Source of the DNA: Calliopum simillimum
Lineage: Eukaryota > Arthropoda > Insecta > Diptera > Lauxaniidae
DNA: 64,000 nucleotides
NCBI GenBank assembly: GCA_951812925.1
Contig: OX638370.1
Span: 95,556,897 to 95,620,896, forward strand
Direction: 5' to 3'
Of the stretch, positions 32,614 through 45,005 are shown in pieces (positions within the stretch are counted from its first letter, which is position 1; each line of letters starts with the position of its first letter). The notes beneath the pieces were generated by a model, which searched no databases, was not told the origin of the DNA, and saw only the letters and a list, made by a program, of their open reading frames with translations. The position numbers were made by a program, and so were the translations under genes.

Positions 32614-33501
32614 GCGGCAGCTGACGTTGATGCCGTTTTAGACAAAATCAAAAATCTAGGCGACAAGATACGCAAACTAAAATCAGAAAATGCTACAAAG
32701 TCGGTCATCGACCCTGAAGTACAAACTTTAATTTCGTTAAAGGCCAAATATAAACAAATAACTTGCAAGAATTGGACGCCAAACGCTACAATCGAGTCAA
32801 CAGCAAATCCAACAGAATCTGCCATGTTCTCTTCTACATCAAAAGATCAGTTAACGAAAGAAATCATTGAACTGGGTGAAAAAGTGCGCGTTTCTAAATC
32901 AAAGAATGAACCGAAAGAACAAGTCGATGCTGAAGTCACAACATTACTTGCGCTGAAGGCAAGATACAAGGAAGTAACAGGTACAGTAACAGGATTAAAA
33001 TCGGAATCCGGAAAAAAGAAAGATCAACAAAAGACCACAAAGCCAGTGAAAACAGATGTAGCGCCTGCTACAAAGCTAGAAGCCGCCACAACAGGAGCTA
33101 TAAAGAAACAAACGCGACTGAGCGTAGAAGCTACGAAAGAAGACAATTTGCCTGGTTGGTATTCTCAAGTAAGACAATAATAAAATACATTACACAATTT
33201 TCAATTGCATTCGTTTTTAAGGTATTAACAAAAGGTGAGCTAATCGAGTTCTATGATGTTTCTGGTTGTTACATTTTGCGCCATTGGTCATTCGCAATTT
33301 GGAAATTCATCAAAAACTGGTTCAATGCTGAAATAACAAAAATGGATGTAAAAGAATGTTATTTCCCTATTTTCGTCTCACAAGGCAGTACTGGAAAAAG
33401 AAAAAACTCACATTGCCGATTTCGCACCAGAGGTGGCCTGGGTCAAGAAATCTGGCAATTCTGATTTTGCTGAACCAATTGCCGTTTTGGCTTATATTTA
33501 A
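32614..33501 (+). pseudogene. Glutamyl-prolyl-tRNA synthetase fragment (WHEP domains and ProRS start)
   Basis: A piece from the middle of the bifunctional GluRS-ProRS. Exon-like part 32614-33168 has two WHEP domains, with landmarks LDKIKNLGDKIRKLKSEN, VIDPEVQTLISLKAKYK and then LGEKVR, VTTLLALKARYKEVTG. A Lys-rich linker and ATKEDNLPGWYSQ follow. A 53 bp intron (33169-33221, GTAAGA...TTTTTAAG) is retained, so this is not a processed copy. Part two (from 33222) reads VLTKGELIEFYDVSGCYILR, HWSFAIWKFI and [10 protein letters not shown], matching the start of the ProRS catalytic part. A one-base insertion near 33380 shifts the frame; in the other frame [20 protein letters not shown] continues, then homology stops at AEPIAV and TAA follows (33501). 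The GluRS half, further WHEP repeats and the ProRS active site are absent. Confidence 0.85.
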
Positions 33502-34003
33502 TTAATGAATTGGCGTATTTCGATCAACATTTAATAAAAACTAAAATTAGTTAAAATTCACCACGAACATGCGAAATGTCAAAAACAGCTGCTGTAATTC
33601 AACACAATAGTGGTGAAATTAATTATGGCCTTCTACCCTCAAATTCCCCTTTGGCTTCTGGGAATCTACCCGCTTCCATCCTCAGCTTCCCCTGTTGCCT
33701 TTGGGAATCTACCCGTCTCCGTCTCAGGTACCCTCGTTAACAAGAAAAAATTCCATTTCCCCATACTAGTTAACTTTATTCTGGATTTGGGATAAATTGT
33801 GGCGAAAATCATAACCAAGTTTTTTTCCCGCAAATAAATTTATTTTGATTCCGAAAACGTTAGTCTGCTCCGAGAAAATTGAGAAAATTATTTCGTTTGT
33901 CGGGATAAAAGATACAAATTTTATTTTAATGTAGGTACATCATAATTTAATGAAATTATTTTTCCATTGGGAAAATTAACAAAATTTATTAATCATATCT
34001 GTG

Positions 34004-34387
34004 GACTTTTGACGATACAACCTAACTCGAAATTGGTAACTTTTCAGGAGAGCTTAAAAACTGATTAACTACTATTCAATAATGTGGCTTAATTTCATTG
34101 AGGCAACGTTGAATCTCCTCTTTCTATACATGTTTACTAATCTTAAAGCGTCAGCTGTCAAATTATTTTTTCTTTTGGTTCATAACACTTCACCGCACGA
34201 ATGGCGATAAGTTCAAATCTTGAGTGAACTATGGGACACCCTTATATTTCTGGAACAAGAAATCATAGAGACATGGCGATTATACCAATAGAAGCGTATT
34301 TAAATTTTATATTTAGGACTGAAATCCTGGAGAATTGTCTTATCTCGACTTAGGTTGTTTTGTCAAAAGTCCACAGATATATTGACT
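34004..34387. mobile_element. CTGTGGACTTTTGAC element, copy 2 (complete)
   Basis: Left end TCTGTGGACTTTTGACGATA with CAACCTAACTCGAAAT; right end complementary (TCGACTTAGGTTGTTTTGTC, AAAAGTCCACAGA). About 384 bp, no coding. The right-hand interior (ATACGCTTC.TTTGG, CATGTC...CTATGA) is shared with the left half of the 26264-26862 copy. Confidence 0.75.
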
Positions 34388-36895
34388 TTGTGCTATCTAG
34401 GACTTTCTTCAGAGCACATATAACATAAATTAAAATAAGTAATACGAATTACATGTTCCTCCAAATATTAAAATACTTATATACCGTCATGTGTTTCGCC
34501 AAAAACAGCAGATTGCGGTTCTCATGTTCCAATCAGCATGGATAAAACACTATTTGGCGAAAAAAATCTTAATTTTTTTTATGAAAATCCCCATTAATAT
34601 CACAACATAACTTCAAAAGAATAAAGTCATTATCTGGGCTTTCTAAGCTCATTCTGACATATAAATAAATGTGGTTAGGACAATCCCTAAAAAATAAACC
34701 CAAATTCAATGTTAAATTTACTGTTTTGTCAGAAACAACACACTAGTGATGCAATACGCTCTGATAAGACAAAAATCCAATTTGACTACATTAACATTTT
34801 TTGCAAACTATACTTTTGATGCTATTTGTGGGGATAAAATACCTGTTTTTTGTAAAAATTGACGATAGACTCGGAGCTTTTTAAGCTAATGTTCCCTGTT
34901 TTCAAAGTTTTTCAAAATTAAACTGACATTTACTGAAATTGCTCTGAACTAGTTGCTATTCATTGTGAATTGACCTTTTCCTCCAAAAACCACTAAATTA
35001 TTTTAATAATGACTTTTTGGAGGAGACAGAGGTATAGATTTTAAAAGATGTTTTCAAAATTTAATACAAACATGTGGTAAGATAAATATTTTTCTATAAA
35101 TATTTCAATATATTGCTTTAAAAGCTGTAAAAACTATAGTACTTTCGATTTTTTCTTCAAAATTTAAAAAAAAAAAAGAACATCATTTTGCTTATTATAA
35201 TAAATAGTAGTATATTTCAGTAATTAATTTCAATAAATTTTGATTTATAAATATATTTACAATATCCCATAATAATAATTAAATAAAATTCCCCCACTCT
35301 CTCGCTCTCAGAACTTTAGACAAGCAATGCGTGTGAATCCAAAAAAGAGAGTCTCCGGTCTGCTTGGTCTGTGTCTTGAATTCCTTGCGTATTCTATGAA
35401 ATTGATAAAATTTCCTTTGATAAATCTCGATTATATATTTTATAAAATTTTATTAATTTATTTTTGATAATAAATTTGTTAATAAATAAATTTGATATAT
35501 AAATTTAAACTTAATTTTAAAAGATGTGCTTCGTTAAAAATTAAATAAAAAATGAAAGATTTTAACGAAAGGTTGAAAGAGACGAAAGATTATGGCATCT
35601 CTTTTCCTCCTTCGTCTTTTTTCTTTATTTCGTTCAATCTTCTCGTTTTTTCGTTAACTTTTACTCACCACATCAGGGATGATAGAATCAGCTGTTACGT
35701 CAATTCCAAACGTACTACTAAAAAAAAAATTTAGTGCTGCCACACAAATTTTAATGAAAAAACCAGGGTATTGTTTTCTATATCAAAAACCACTGAGTCG
35801 TCTAAAACACAGACAAAAATAGTAAATAAATACATTTTTTTTCGGACAGCTGGCATAAAGACGATTTTATCACCATTTTGGCGATTTTTCGACCCCAATG
35901 ACGTGCATCCTTAGCTGTGTTTATTATGATAATATTCACAGTGTGCCACCTAGTTTTTTTAAGTGCGAAATTTATTTTTTACATTCGCTTCTATTTGCGA
36001 TAACTGTATGGTATTAAAACTTTGTCAGAATCCATTGCTCACGCTATAAATTTACTCAATCGAGTTTACATGTTTAACTTATCCTTTCTAACGCCTTGTC
36101 CTCACTGTCTTGGCTAACCAGACTAAAAAAAGAACAAACTAATAAGCAAAGATCAGAGTTGAAAATATAAAGCCTGGTTTTTGCTTTGACAGTTCAGTGA
36201 CAATCGCGTTGTTGGTAAACACAATACTATTCTCAGTTTTTTCAATTATATTTGTGAACTATTAGCTGTGTTCTTGTGAACACTTTATCTGAGCCTGTTC
36301 TAAGTACATTTATTTATCTGGATTAGGATAAGCACATTTGATGTTGTGATACCACTAACTCTCATATTAAAGTCTATTCATAAACTCTAGTCATTTCGAT
36401 TGGGTGTTTGACCAAAATGAAGGATCCTGTCAGTACAGAAAATCTTTTAATTTCACTTGGTGAATTTTTGTTCTTTTAAGGAACTGAAAAATGGCTGGCC
36501 AATGCATTTCAGTCTAGTTCTTGCCAAAGCGGAGCAGGACCTGAGTTTTCATTGCCTTCATAAGCCCCGTGTCTTGGTTTCCAGATTAGAGTCATATAAT
36601 TTCTCCTGGATAAGACTTGGATAAATTCAAATGACATTCAGACAAGCCTTGAATAAATTTAAAACAATATTTATGATTTCAGAGTCGGTTACTGTCCGAG
36701 AAAATGCATATGTATATCGGAACCGGAAGTGCGCGCACATAGACAATTTCTAACGCATAACTCTATATCTGGATTAGTTAACTTTTCGAAAATTGTCATT
36801 GTTTAAATTAGACACCAAATTTATGAATAAAACCACCTTCCAACCAATGAAGTTCTTCCCAACCAAGTGAGAAATTTTAGCACCTTTGGATAAAA

Positions 36896-37270
36896 TCTAT
36901 GCCATATGGCATAATGCGAAATAAAAAAAATCTTACAGCATTATTGAATCATGTTAGAAGACTAAATTTTTTACACTTGTTAAACCAATATTAAGCTTCT
37001 TAATATCATACATAAAATTTTCAATTCAAACTATTTGTTTAATAAAAATAGTAAAAATATGAAGTGGACTTTTTTGCAAAATACGTCATTGGATATTGTT
37101 GTTCATTCTTTTTAGTCATACAGCTTAGTGCGTCCACCAATCGATATAATTCTTTTTTTATCTTCTACCTAAAACATTTGAGAAAAATAAGAAAAATTAT
37201 AAACAATTATTTTTAAAGTTTTTATGACTTTAAACAGACCTTAAAAGCGATTATGCCATATGGCATAGAA
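36896..37270. mobile_element. Element with palindromic GCCATATGGC ends
   Basis: TCTATGCCATATGGCATAAT at 36896-36915 and its inverted copy at about 37251-37270, with short matching flanks (GCG/CGC). Because GCCATATGGC is itself palindromic, the terminal match is less weighty than its length suggests. 375 bp, AT-rich, no coding. Confidence 0.45.
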
Positions 37271-38124
37271 TAACCGAAAGGGTTAAAGCTATACAACAAA
37301 AATATTAAATAGCAAAATTAGGTTTTGTTAATGTATTCGGATAGACAAGATCACCCTCAACGCTCTACTTTCATCGTTTTTTAATTCGATTCCTACTTTC
37401 CGAGTTATAAGCCATTAAAATAAGAGTATCTCTCAATAGCATACAATGGATTTTTCCGGACCGAAAAATTAAAGAAGTTCATAATTTATTATTTTTTGTC
37501 AGTAACATATTTCATTATAAAAATTTCGAGGACCTGCAGAGTGAGATCGGATGATAAATGGCCGCTCTTTTTTTTATATTTAGTGAAAGAACCTACGAAA
37601 TAGTAGAAATTTAACTGGCTTTTAAAATAACCGATAGATATTTCATTTGTTTATTCACTAAATTCAAATTTTTTATAAGAAATTTTCTGAGCTACAAAAT
37701 TGTGGATCAACATTTTTTTTTTTTTTTTTGTAGATATAACAATTACCGAGAATTTTGCAAAAAAACGGATTTCTTGACCTTTGGCACCCGATATCTCACG
37801 ATGGCACCACTTCTCAAGATTAGCTATAACAAAAGTTCATACCTACTGTTGGAAGAACACCCACAAACGATCAGCCAGTCGCTGCCTCTCCGTCTATTTA
37901 TTTCAAAATGCCAGTTAAAGTTCCAGTTAACGCTTAAATGAACATCGCGAAATCGGCACTAAGTGTGTTATCTTTGGTCTGGCCAAAACTAAATAGCCTA
38001 TAGTGCTATAGTGCTATAAGTAGTAGGAATAAAAGTATAAAATGAATGAACATTCGGCTTCGGCCGAAGGTTATAAAAAACTGATTAATCGTCTTTGGCC
38101 AAAAAGTGACCTTCGGTTGGATAC

Positions 38125-38545
38125 TCGTTCTAGGCATTTCGCGTCTTTAGTGACCATTAATGAAATTTTCCGTAGAATAGTTTTGTTGAGCGCTGCAACC
38201 GATTTTAAACCGCTTTTTTGATAAGGAGGTCAAAAAGATCCATTAGAACAGTATATAATAGGTTAAGATATTCCAGAGAATTGTTCCTTACTTTATGTTA
38301 TGGTGACTTTGGAACAAAAAATTTTATCCAAAATGAAGATTTAGAGTTTTACAGTAGGTTAAAATTTTGAAAAAAAAAACGTTTTCTGAAGTTATTTTAG
38401 CTAAAAAAACAAAATGTCAGCAGTTTTATGTTCCAATTTTTATTTTTTATATAAACCTTAAATCAAGACTATTCAATTTGCTATATAGTACGGCTCTATC
38501 TGAGCATTTTTGAGATCGTAATAAAATAAAAGCATAAATCGGTCT
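38125..38545 (+). repeat. Dispersed repeat family A, copy 2
   Basis: Blocks GCATTTCGCGTCTTTAGTGA, TTTTCCGTAGAATAG, GATTTAGAGTTTTACAGT, TTTAGCTAAAAAAACAAAAT, AAACCTTAAATCAAGACTAT and GATCGTAATAAAAT occur in the same order as in the copy at 4195. Confidence 0.6.
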
Positions 38546-39494
38546 TGCGCCACCTCTACCTTTTACCTTTGACACCCTCTTTCAGATTTTTGGGTGTAAT
38601 AGAATGTTTCCACTGGAGATTTATGAGGCGATTTATGGCTATTTTAAGATTTGTATGTATGTATTCTCCTTTAACTCCTAGGAGGAGCATAGGGTCAATG
38701 ACGTTAAATATATGAAGAATAAGGTGAGTTACGGCTAAATCATTTCATAAATCTCCTTTGGAAACAGGCTATAATCGTGGAAAAAAAAAAATTTTTGCAT
38801 TAGTCTAATACATACTTTTCTATGCTTGCCACACCTCCATATCATTGGTGTAGGGTATAAGTAAAGCGCGTGCACCTTAGTACACGTGGATTTACGGCTA
38901 TTTTCAGATTTAATTGACGTTAAATTTATGATTAATGAGGTGAGTCACGACTAAATCACTTTATAAATCTCCGATGGAAACAGGCTATAACTATCGTTTA
39001 AATGGCAAGGGAGAAAATTTTTAATTATTAACCCCTTTTTCGAAAAAAATAAAATTAAACCTTTTTTTATAAGTATTTATATGGTGGCAATAACAAAACA
39101 AAAGAAAAGCGTGTTGAATAACAATAAGCAAGCCTATTCGTTGAAATATGATCCAAAGAACTAAATTTTTTCTTTGGGAATTGCTTTATTTCGGTATTTT
39201 TAAAACAAATGCTAAAAATCGACAATGCGATCTCTGGGCGCATAAAAAATTATTCAAGCTCATTGTTCGCAATTTTTTGCAAATATTTTGCTAACGGTTA
39301 CTTTGACCGGAAATATTGGTCTACAATTTTAAAGTTCAGAAAATTTTCTATAGAAGTTTTGAGAATTATTTTCGTATAACTTAAAGCTTAGGAGGAAGGC
39401 ATAGTCCAGTGAAAGTTTGTATAAAAATTTATTTGTGCCTCACCCGACCGTTTCTCAAATATAAAAGCACTAGTCTTCTTTTCTTTCTTGTTTT

Positions 39495-40431
39495 TTATTC
39501 TTCCTTAACATTCTTCTTCTTTTTGATCCAAGTAACACCATCGTCTGGTAGTTCACTTCTGATAAGTGGTGATAACCAGACCAAATGCATGCGTTTTCCA
39601 AATATTCCACGCATATTTCGCCGGAAACCTGCATCATATGGATAGCCTTTATTACGTTCAGCGCAAACACCACCATGTAAGATCGTTGGGCCATGGTAAC
39701 CTAACAACAGCACCGAATACACTATTGCCAATATGTTTAAATTATACAGAACTAAATAAAAATTATGCCAGGTAGAGCCAGTGACAAACATCAATAATGG
39801 ACAAATCATCTTGAATAACGATAACCAATTGCGATATACACGAGCCTTTAGTACCCACAAGTAAAGTGAATTGTAAACAAAGGCATATGTGGCACCGATA
39901 AACAAAAACACTACAAACATCATGAAGTAACGATGATTATTGTGTCCAATACAGCAAGCGGTAAAAAAACAGTGATGATCACGTTTTAATATACATCCTT
40001 TGCATGCTTCACAGTGCCACGATCGTGGTGGCGCCAGTTTCTGGCAATGTTTGCACCAATGCCAATCTGTGCTTGATTTCTCTTCAGCCAATTGCAGTGG
40101 CTCTGATTGTGGTGGTGGTGACTTTATTGAATCAACTACAAATAGTAAACAAATATTTCATTGCGCCGCTGCTAATTAACAAAACATACAAACGCTTACA
40201 ATCAACGCTAGTATCTATCATCATACAAGCAATCATGTTCCCTTTGATATTAAAAACAAAAAACGTTGCTAGCGCAAAAGTTAAGGTATGAAAAAATCCA
40301 CCAGGTTCGTGAAAGGCTGGTAAAATAACTATCATTTCAAATATGAAAATAATGGGCGTAAAAACTCCAATCAATAGAAAACACAAAATATCGACTAATC
40401 GACGCGGTAAAATATTTTTTTTAATTTTCAT
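39495..40431 (-). CDS. DHHC palmitoyltransferase, ZDHHC24-like
   Basis: Transfers palmitate to cysteines of target proteins in Golgi or ER membranes through an acyl-enzyme on the DHHC cysteine. Exons 40431-40200 and 40135-39495 join across a 64 bp intron (GTAAGC...TTTGTAG) to 290 residues, stop included at 39495. Membrane segments at about 11-36 and 44-72 precede the zinc-binding domain: C105, C108, H118, C119, C122, C125, then DHHC 130-133 and CCIGHNNHRYF. Two or more hydrophobic segments follow (YFMMFVVFLFIGATYAF; LFKMICPLLMFVTG) and a basic tail (IKKKKNVKEE). DHHCFF instead of the common DHHCPW fits the divergent ZDHHC24/CG1719x-type fly enzymes. Length and single intron are ordinary for that group. 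The specific member and substrates are unknown. Confidence 0.9.
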
Positions 40432-41260
40432 TTTTCTAGTATTTGTATTTTATCTTAGCACTTGATTAATATATCGAACGTAACCCACCATTCTCGGGTA
40501 CTCGCGCTGAACTAAAATATTAATATGAATGGTTAGTGAGCGCGTGACGACGGCGATCTACGAGATTGCAATGTGACGTAATCTTATCTTATAATTCAAT
40601 TTCTATCGGATATGTTAAGACATAAAAGAAAATGAATTTGAGAATGTAAACAGAAAATCACAAAATACGGAATAAAGAATTTTTTTCATTGGAGTAGATA
40701 CAAACATAATGGGGCCTATAAGCTGATAAGTGAATAGAATGCCAGTTCTTATCAGTTTAGTTGTTTCCCGTTTTTTCGGACATGTTATGAATAAATACCT
40801 TTTAAAAAAAATCCTGTAAATTTTTCGAAAAGCTTCCTTCACCTTCACCAGCACTGGCTGAACTGGTGAATTACTGGGGAGCAGAAATTTCTTCAAAATT
40901 TTATGTACAAACAGTTCTGGCTACTACGATTCTTGGGAATGTGGTTGTCTGCCACCCGACTGGTGTATCTCCACCTAAAGGAAAAAAGCCCTGATCGAAC
41001 AGCAAAGCCAAATTAAAAATTAATACTCGGTTCTAGTTTCAGAGATATAGATATTGGTAGATAGCTTTTCTAAGGACTGGTAAGTGAGAATCCCTGAAAT
41101 AGTTTTAAAAATGTTGGTGTCAAATCACTGCTTTTCAATAGCATATAAAAAAGGTTTAAAGCTGATTTTTAACCGCTGTAGATTTTGAAAACTTTTCGAA
41201 ATTTTTTTTATAAGCTTGGCATAATAACGGGAAATAGGATTATGTAAGATTTACCTTTGT
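40432..41260. other. Upstream of the DHHC gene; no other gene seen
   Basis: Probably holds the DHHC promoter (divergent side empty of recognised genes for 800 bp). A less AT-rich patch at 40480-40580 (CTCGGGTACTCGCGCTG, GAGCGCGTGACGACGGCG) may be the 5' untranslated region. No TATA or initiator can be assigned with confidence. Confidence 0.35.
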
Positions 41261-41264
41261 CGAT

Positions 41265-42745
41265 GTAATACTATGTTTACACCAAAGATTTAGCTATGAA
41301 GATATAAATAAATCTCATTACTAAATCCTAGCCGTTTACACCGGCTGAAAGGGATTTATTTTTGACAGTAAATGTCAATTTGTGAATGACATTTGTTTTT
41401 ATACATATAGAAATAAAAGTAATAAATTTAAATTACGCAAAAAATTTAATTGAATATTTGAGAATTTGCAACTTCGTGGATCCTGATTGGATTGGTGGGA
41501 CTACCAAAATTGCTACCAGTACTGATGGCATAATTTCAGCATCTCGTAACAATGCACTTATTGTTTGGAGCACGTGATGAAGTTTCCTACTACAATATTC
41601 CGCAGAAACGTCTGTATGGACATTCAACGCTTCACCAGCGACATTTTCTGCTCATTAGATAGCAACGTCGCACTATCTGGTTCAGGGGATAAACTTGGGA
41701 CATAGCTGCTGAAATGGCATCGTTTTAAAGATCACATCAAGGATCTCATTACCATGTCATGTGGTTGGTGTCGTACCGTTAAGGTTTAGAGTTTGCGAAA
41801 GGCTTTCCTTGGGACTTGGATGACGGCAAAAACTTTTCCAATTTTAAACACAATGACTTCATTGCTTTGTGCTTTTCACCAAATCGAATTATTTATGTGG
41901 AACAAGGAACAAGATCTCACGCCGATGGTACTTGAGTGAAGAAGATCATTACCTAAAGGTGACATATATATTATATTTCATTATATTTCATACTAACTTC
42001 AATAAAAAATAAAAAAATATATATGTGTATTAAGTTATATCTTTTAATTCGCTAAAAAAATCTACAATTTAAACAATTGCTTATACAAATCATTGAGATC
42101 TGAAATATTCACTAGAACAAACAGGTTCCTGTTCCGATCCGTAATCCGTACGATTATATTTCCAAAGCTATAATAAATAAAAAACAGAAGACAACATTTT
42201 TATGAAGCGCTGCATAAGGACTCACATAGCTGAATTTTACTCAACCCTCAATTGAAATCACACGGACACGGATCAAGCCTGATATAAAAGCCACACATTG
42301 GAAATTTATCACCAGGTTCTTTTGGGTCTCCAACATCACTTTGCCAATTAAATTGATGTTGGCAAACTTAATGAAAGCGGGAAGTTCACTACGTTGGTTG
42401 TTGTGGTTGTTGTTGGTTTATGGTGATGAAGCTGATGTTGTTAGCCACGAATATGCTGTGTATTCGCTAAAATCCAAGTCCACGATAATTTCCAAAATTT
42501 TATTTTGGTAAAAGTAAACAAACTAATGACATAAATGTCTACAAAACTTCAAAATATCAAAGTTTAGAGGTGCCACATGCTTGAAAATAGTAAAAAAAGG
42601 TAGCCCTGCCGAGATATATGAAGAGATATAAATTAAATCACGTTGGAAGTGGATATATTTTTGTATGGTAAATCACGCGATATATGGCAAGATATAGAGC
42701 TAAATCTCGAAACAGCCGTAAATCTTCGGTGTAAACGGGGTATTA
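41265..42745. mobile_element. Inverted-repeat element carrying a RACK1 fragment
   Basis: Ends are inverted: GTTTACACCAAAGATTTAGCT at about 41275 and the complement of TAAATCTTCGGTGTAAAC ending at about 42737. Related words (GATATAAATAAATC; GAGATTTAGCTCTATATC) lie just inside each end. Arms about 25-30 bp, eroded. Length about 1.48 kb. No transposase seen; the recognisable interior is a host gene fragment (41470-41920). Minus-strand sequence near 42250-42380 is weakly coding-like but unrecognised. Confidence 0.6.
41470..41920 (+). pseudogene. RACK1 (WD-repeat ribosomal scaffold) fragment, decayed
   Basis: Pieces of RACK1 can be read in changing frames. About 41500-41575 gives IISASRNNALIVWS, matching the end of the first WD repeat. 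41575-41640 gives DEVSYYNIPQKRLYGHS. About 41730-41750 gives FKDHIKD, then CGWCRTVKV (about 41760-41785), which in the parent lies roughly two repeats further on, so a deletion has removed the middle. DDGKNFSNFKHNDF(I)ALCFSPNRI follows at 41820-41895. Stops, frameshifts and deletions make it non-functional. No intron remnant is evident, so it could come from a spliced copy or from a single exon. It lies inside the element at 41265-42745. Confidence 0.85.
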
Positions 42746-42959
42746 AACACTTTTTTTCATCTGCTTTCATACAGTTTCGGATTCTTCGTTAAATTCTAAG
42801 TTAAAAACTCCTCGGGGCCATATATCTGCGGTCGCCCAAGATCGCCTTTGAAAATTTAGAACTCCCGAACAATTTATTGTACGTGTATTGCTATGATTTT
42901 AACACCTTTGGAAAGGTGTTTTTGAATAGTATCACATCCTGGCTAATTTTTAGCACTTA

Positions 42960-43230
42960 CCATTATTGAATATCCCCACTGTAAAATCTAAAACTAAATT
43001 TTTTTAAAAATCATTGTCCAAAGATCATGACGAATTCGCACAATGAATATTTTCCTAGAACTCATTAACCCATTATATCTTGTGTTTATGGGTCTTTTCA
43101 ACCCTTTTTTCCCCAAAAAAAAAAAAAAAAAACTGCGCTAAGTTGAGATAAAGTATACTACAAAAATATTCTACGGAAAATTTCACTAGCAGCCACCTAA
43201 GACGAAAAACGCTTAAAACTTAAGGAAAGC
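42960..43230 (-). repeat. Dispersed repeat family A, copy 3 (reversed)
   Basis: Reversed order of the family blocks: CACTGTAAAATCTAAA, ATTAACCCATTATATC, ATTCTACGGAAAATTTCACT, AAGACGAAAAACGCTTAAAA. No coding. Confidence 0.55.
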
Positions 43231-44337
43231 GCATCAGGGATGTAATAAATATACGATGTGAGAAGTTCTCATTGATTTGAACGATTTGTTGGCTTTCGGG
43301 ATGAAATTTCGACTTTTAGTGTTCAGCAACTAGTTTCAAAATTTTATAGCAAATATTTATGTGGTACATATTGACTCAATATTCGATCAAGTATCATAGA
43401 AAAAACGAATTTTTGAGTTAGAAATTTTTTATAAAATAGGTTTTCTATATAATATTTAATTTTTCGAATTTTGAACCGTTATAGCGCCGCTTAACGACCC
43501 AACCTTAGCAGTTTTTTTCTACTAATTACTGGTAATCGAAAGTTAAAGTTTGTCTTATGTATTTTTTCACTTAACAGTTCTCATCTGATTTCATTTAAAA
43601 TGTCATAACTTTGGAATGGCCAGCCGTATCTTAAAGTGAAAATCATGAAATTTGTGTGACATAATTTATGGACTGCCCCTTATGTCACGAATAAATATGA
43701 ATAAGGACAAGCATGTCGTAATCTTGTATTCTATCATTCTTACGCTCGATCATAAGCAAAGCCTTAAGCGCTACACTAGCGGTTTCGCGACGCTTCATTT
43801 TAGAAAAATCATAATATCATAATATACAACTCCACATTTAAAACTATTGTACACCAATTTTGTAGCTTGTTAATATATCATTTCCCCCTAACCTTACCAT
43901 CACTATGGACCCTTGTGGTCTATTTGTGGCAGTATTGCCGCCACCCTAACCTCATATATCATAAACAGCATCACCACTGTTGCACAGCAAAAATTGTGAT
44001 TCGAATGATTCAAATTTATTTCGACTACTTGGAGTGTGCTTTGTTAAAAAAAATAAATTTTTCGCTTGTGTAGTGCTGCCGTATTCGTAAAAAACATTAT
44101 TTCTCTATTTTGTCTCCGATTTTTTTGAAAAAAAGAAGAAGACGACACGAAAATTCATATAAAATATTTTCAACTGAATTTTTCAATTTGAAGATTAAAC
44201 AGTTTTAAAAAAAAAACATTTTATATCCTTATAATTTTATGCTTCAAAATAAAACCAAATGTGCATCAAGAATCAATAAACCTCAATAGATACTTGTTGG
44301 ATTAAAATATTTTGTATACTCGCTGATATAATACTCA
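43231..44337. other. Intergenic, no recognised feature
   Basis: AT-rich. A 68-codon open frame at 43867-44073 (+) has no recognisable family and no supporting splice or composition signal. Confidence 0.4.
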
Positions 44338-44895
44338 GGGCCGCTTTCTTCACTCCATGCTAAAAATTTTTAAAACGGCAAGTTCAGGGCATGCTTGCTT
44401 AAGGCGAGCATCTATTTTCGGCGAATAAAAATGCATGCTAAAAATTTCGTTTTCTTCACTGCATGCTCGCTGAGAATGTATGTTTTAGCAGGCATGCCCA
44501 GAGCAGGCATCAGAATGTGGTTTTTCTCAGTTCTAAATTCGTTCTTATCTTAACGAAAGACATTCTGAAGTAAAATTTACTGTTTATGGTTGTTTCCAAA
44601 TACAATTTACAAATTTGTGAATTTTTCTGTGTTTTTTATGAAAATTAAAAAAATAATTTTCAATAAAGAGCAGCAGCAGCTTCAAATTAATTTAAATAAA
44701 ATTAAAAGTTTTTAATTGCTAATGGCGATAAACCGCAGCGATCAGGATCGTTTACCAGTGCCGAACGGTGGATTCTCTTAGAAACAAGTATTCCAAAATT
44801 AAATTGAACTTGCGAAAACGAGCCTCTCAACAAAAACAGTACGTAAACTGGCGGTGGTTCATCTTGCTCGTCACCGCCACCGCCATCCGACATAA

Positions 44896-45003
44896 TGGGG
44901 GTTATCGTGAATAAATATTCCCGGGGAATTTTCTCGAACTGCCGTGCATTCTATATAGCAGTTTAAGAAAATTCCCCGGGAATTTTGATTCACGATAACC
45001 CCC
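44896..45003. mobile_element. 108 bp hairpin MITE nested in the Harbinger element
   Basis: Ends GGGGGTTATCGTGAAT and its complement, continuing AA.ATTCCCGGGGAATTTTCT on both arms; the loop is about 30 bp. AAT stands on both sides (possible 3 bp duplication). A frame on the minus strand beside it (44702-44893, MSDGGGGDEQDEPPPVY) is not recognised. Confidence 0.75.
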
Positions 45004-45005
45004 AA

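Larger units (their letters stand above)
33502..39494. other. Long intergenic stretch with repeats only
   Basis: No gene recognised. Seen: an imperfect duplication of about 55 bp at 33640-33715 (TTTGGGAATCTACCCG and TCTGGGAATCTACCCG); the MITE at 34004-34387; an element at 36896-37270; family B pieces at 37670-37800 (+) and 39180-39370 (reversed); family A at 38125-38545; a hairpin at 38596-38774 (GAGATTTATGAGGCGATTTA against TAAATCATTTCATAAATCTC) with a half copy at 38884-38993. Open frames of 60-80 codons are not supported. Confidence 0.5.

Noticed and set aside
33610..33795. 61-codon frame after the GluProRS fragment
   Set aside because: It spans a small direct duplication and has no family signal.
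36896..37270. Treating GCCATATGGC ends as firm transposon termini
   Set aside because: Each end is palindromic by itself, so an inverted match is automatic for the core; kept only as a low-confidence element.
44702..44893. Minus-strand frame MSDGGGGDEQDEPPPVY... as a gene
   Set aside because: Short, unrecognised, and bounded by the nested MITE; the strand disagrees with the accessory gene next to it. Left undecided inside the Harbinger element.
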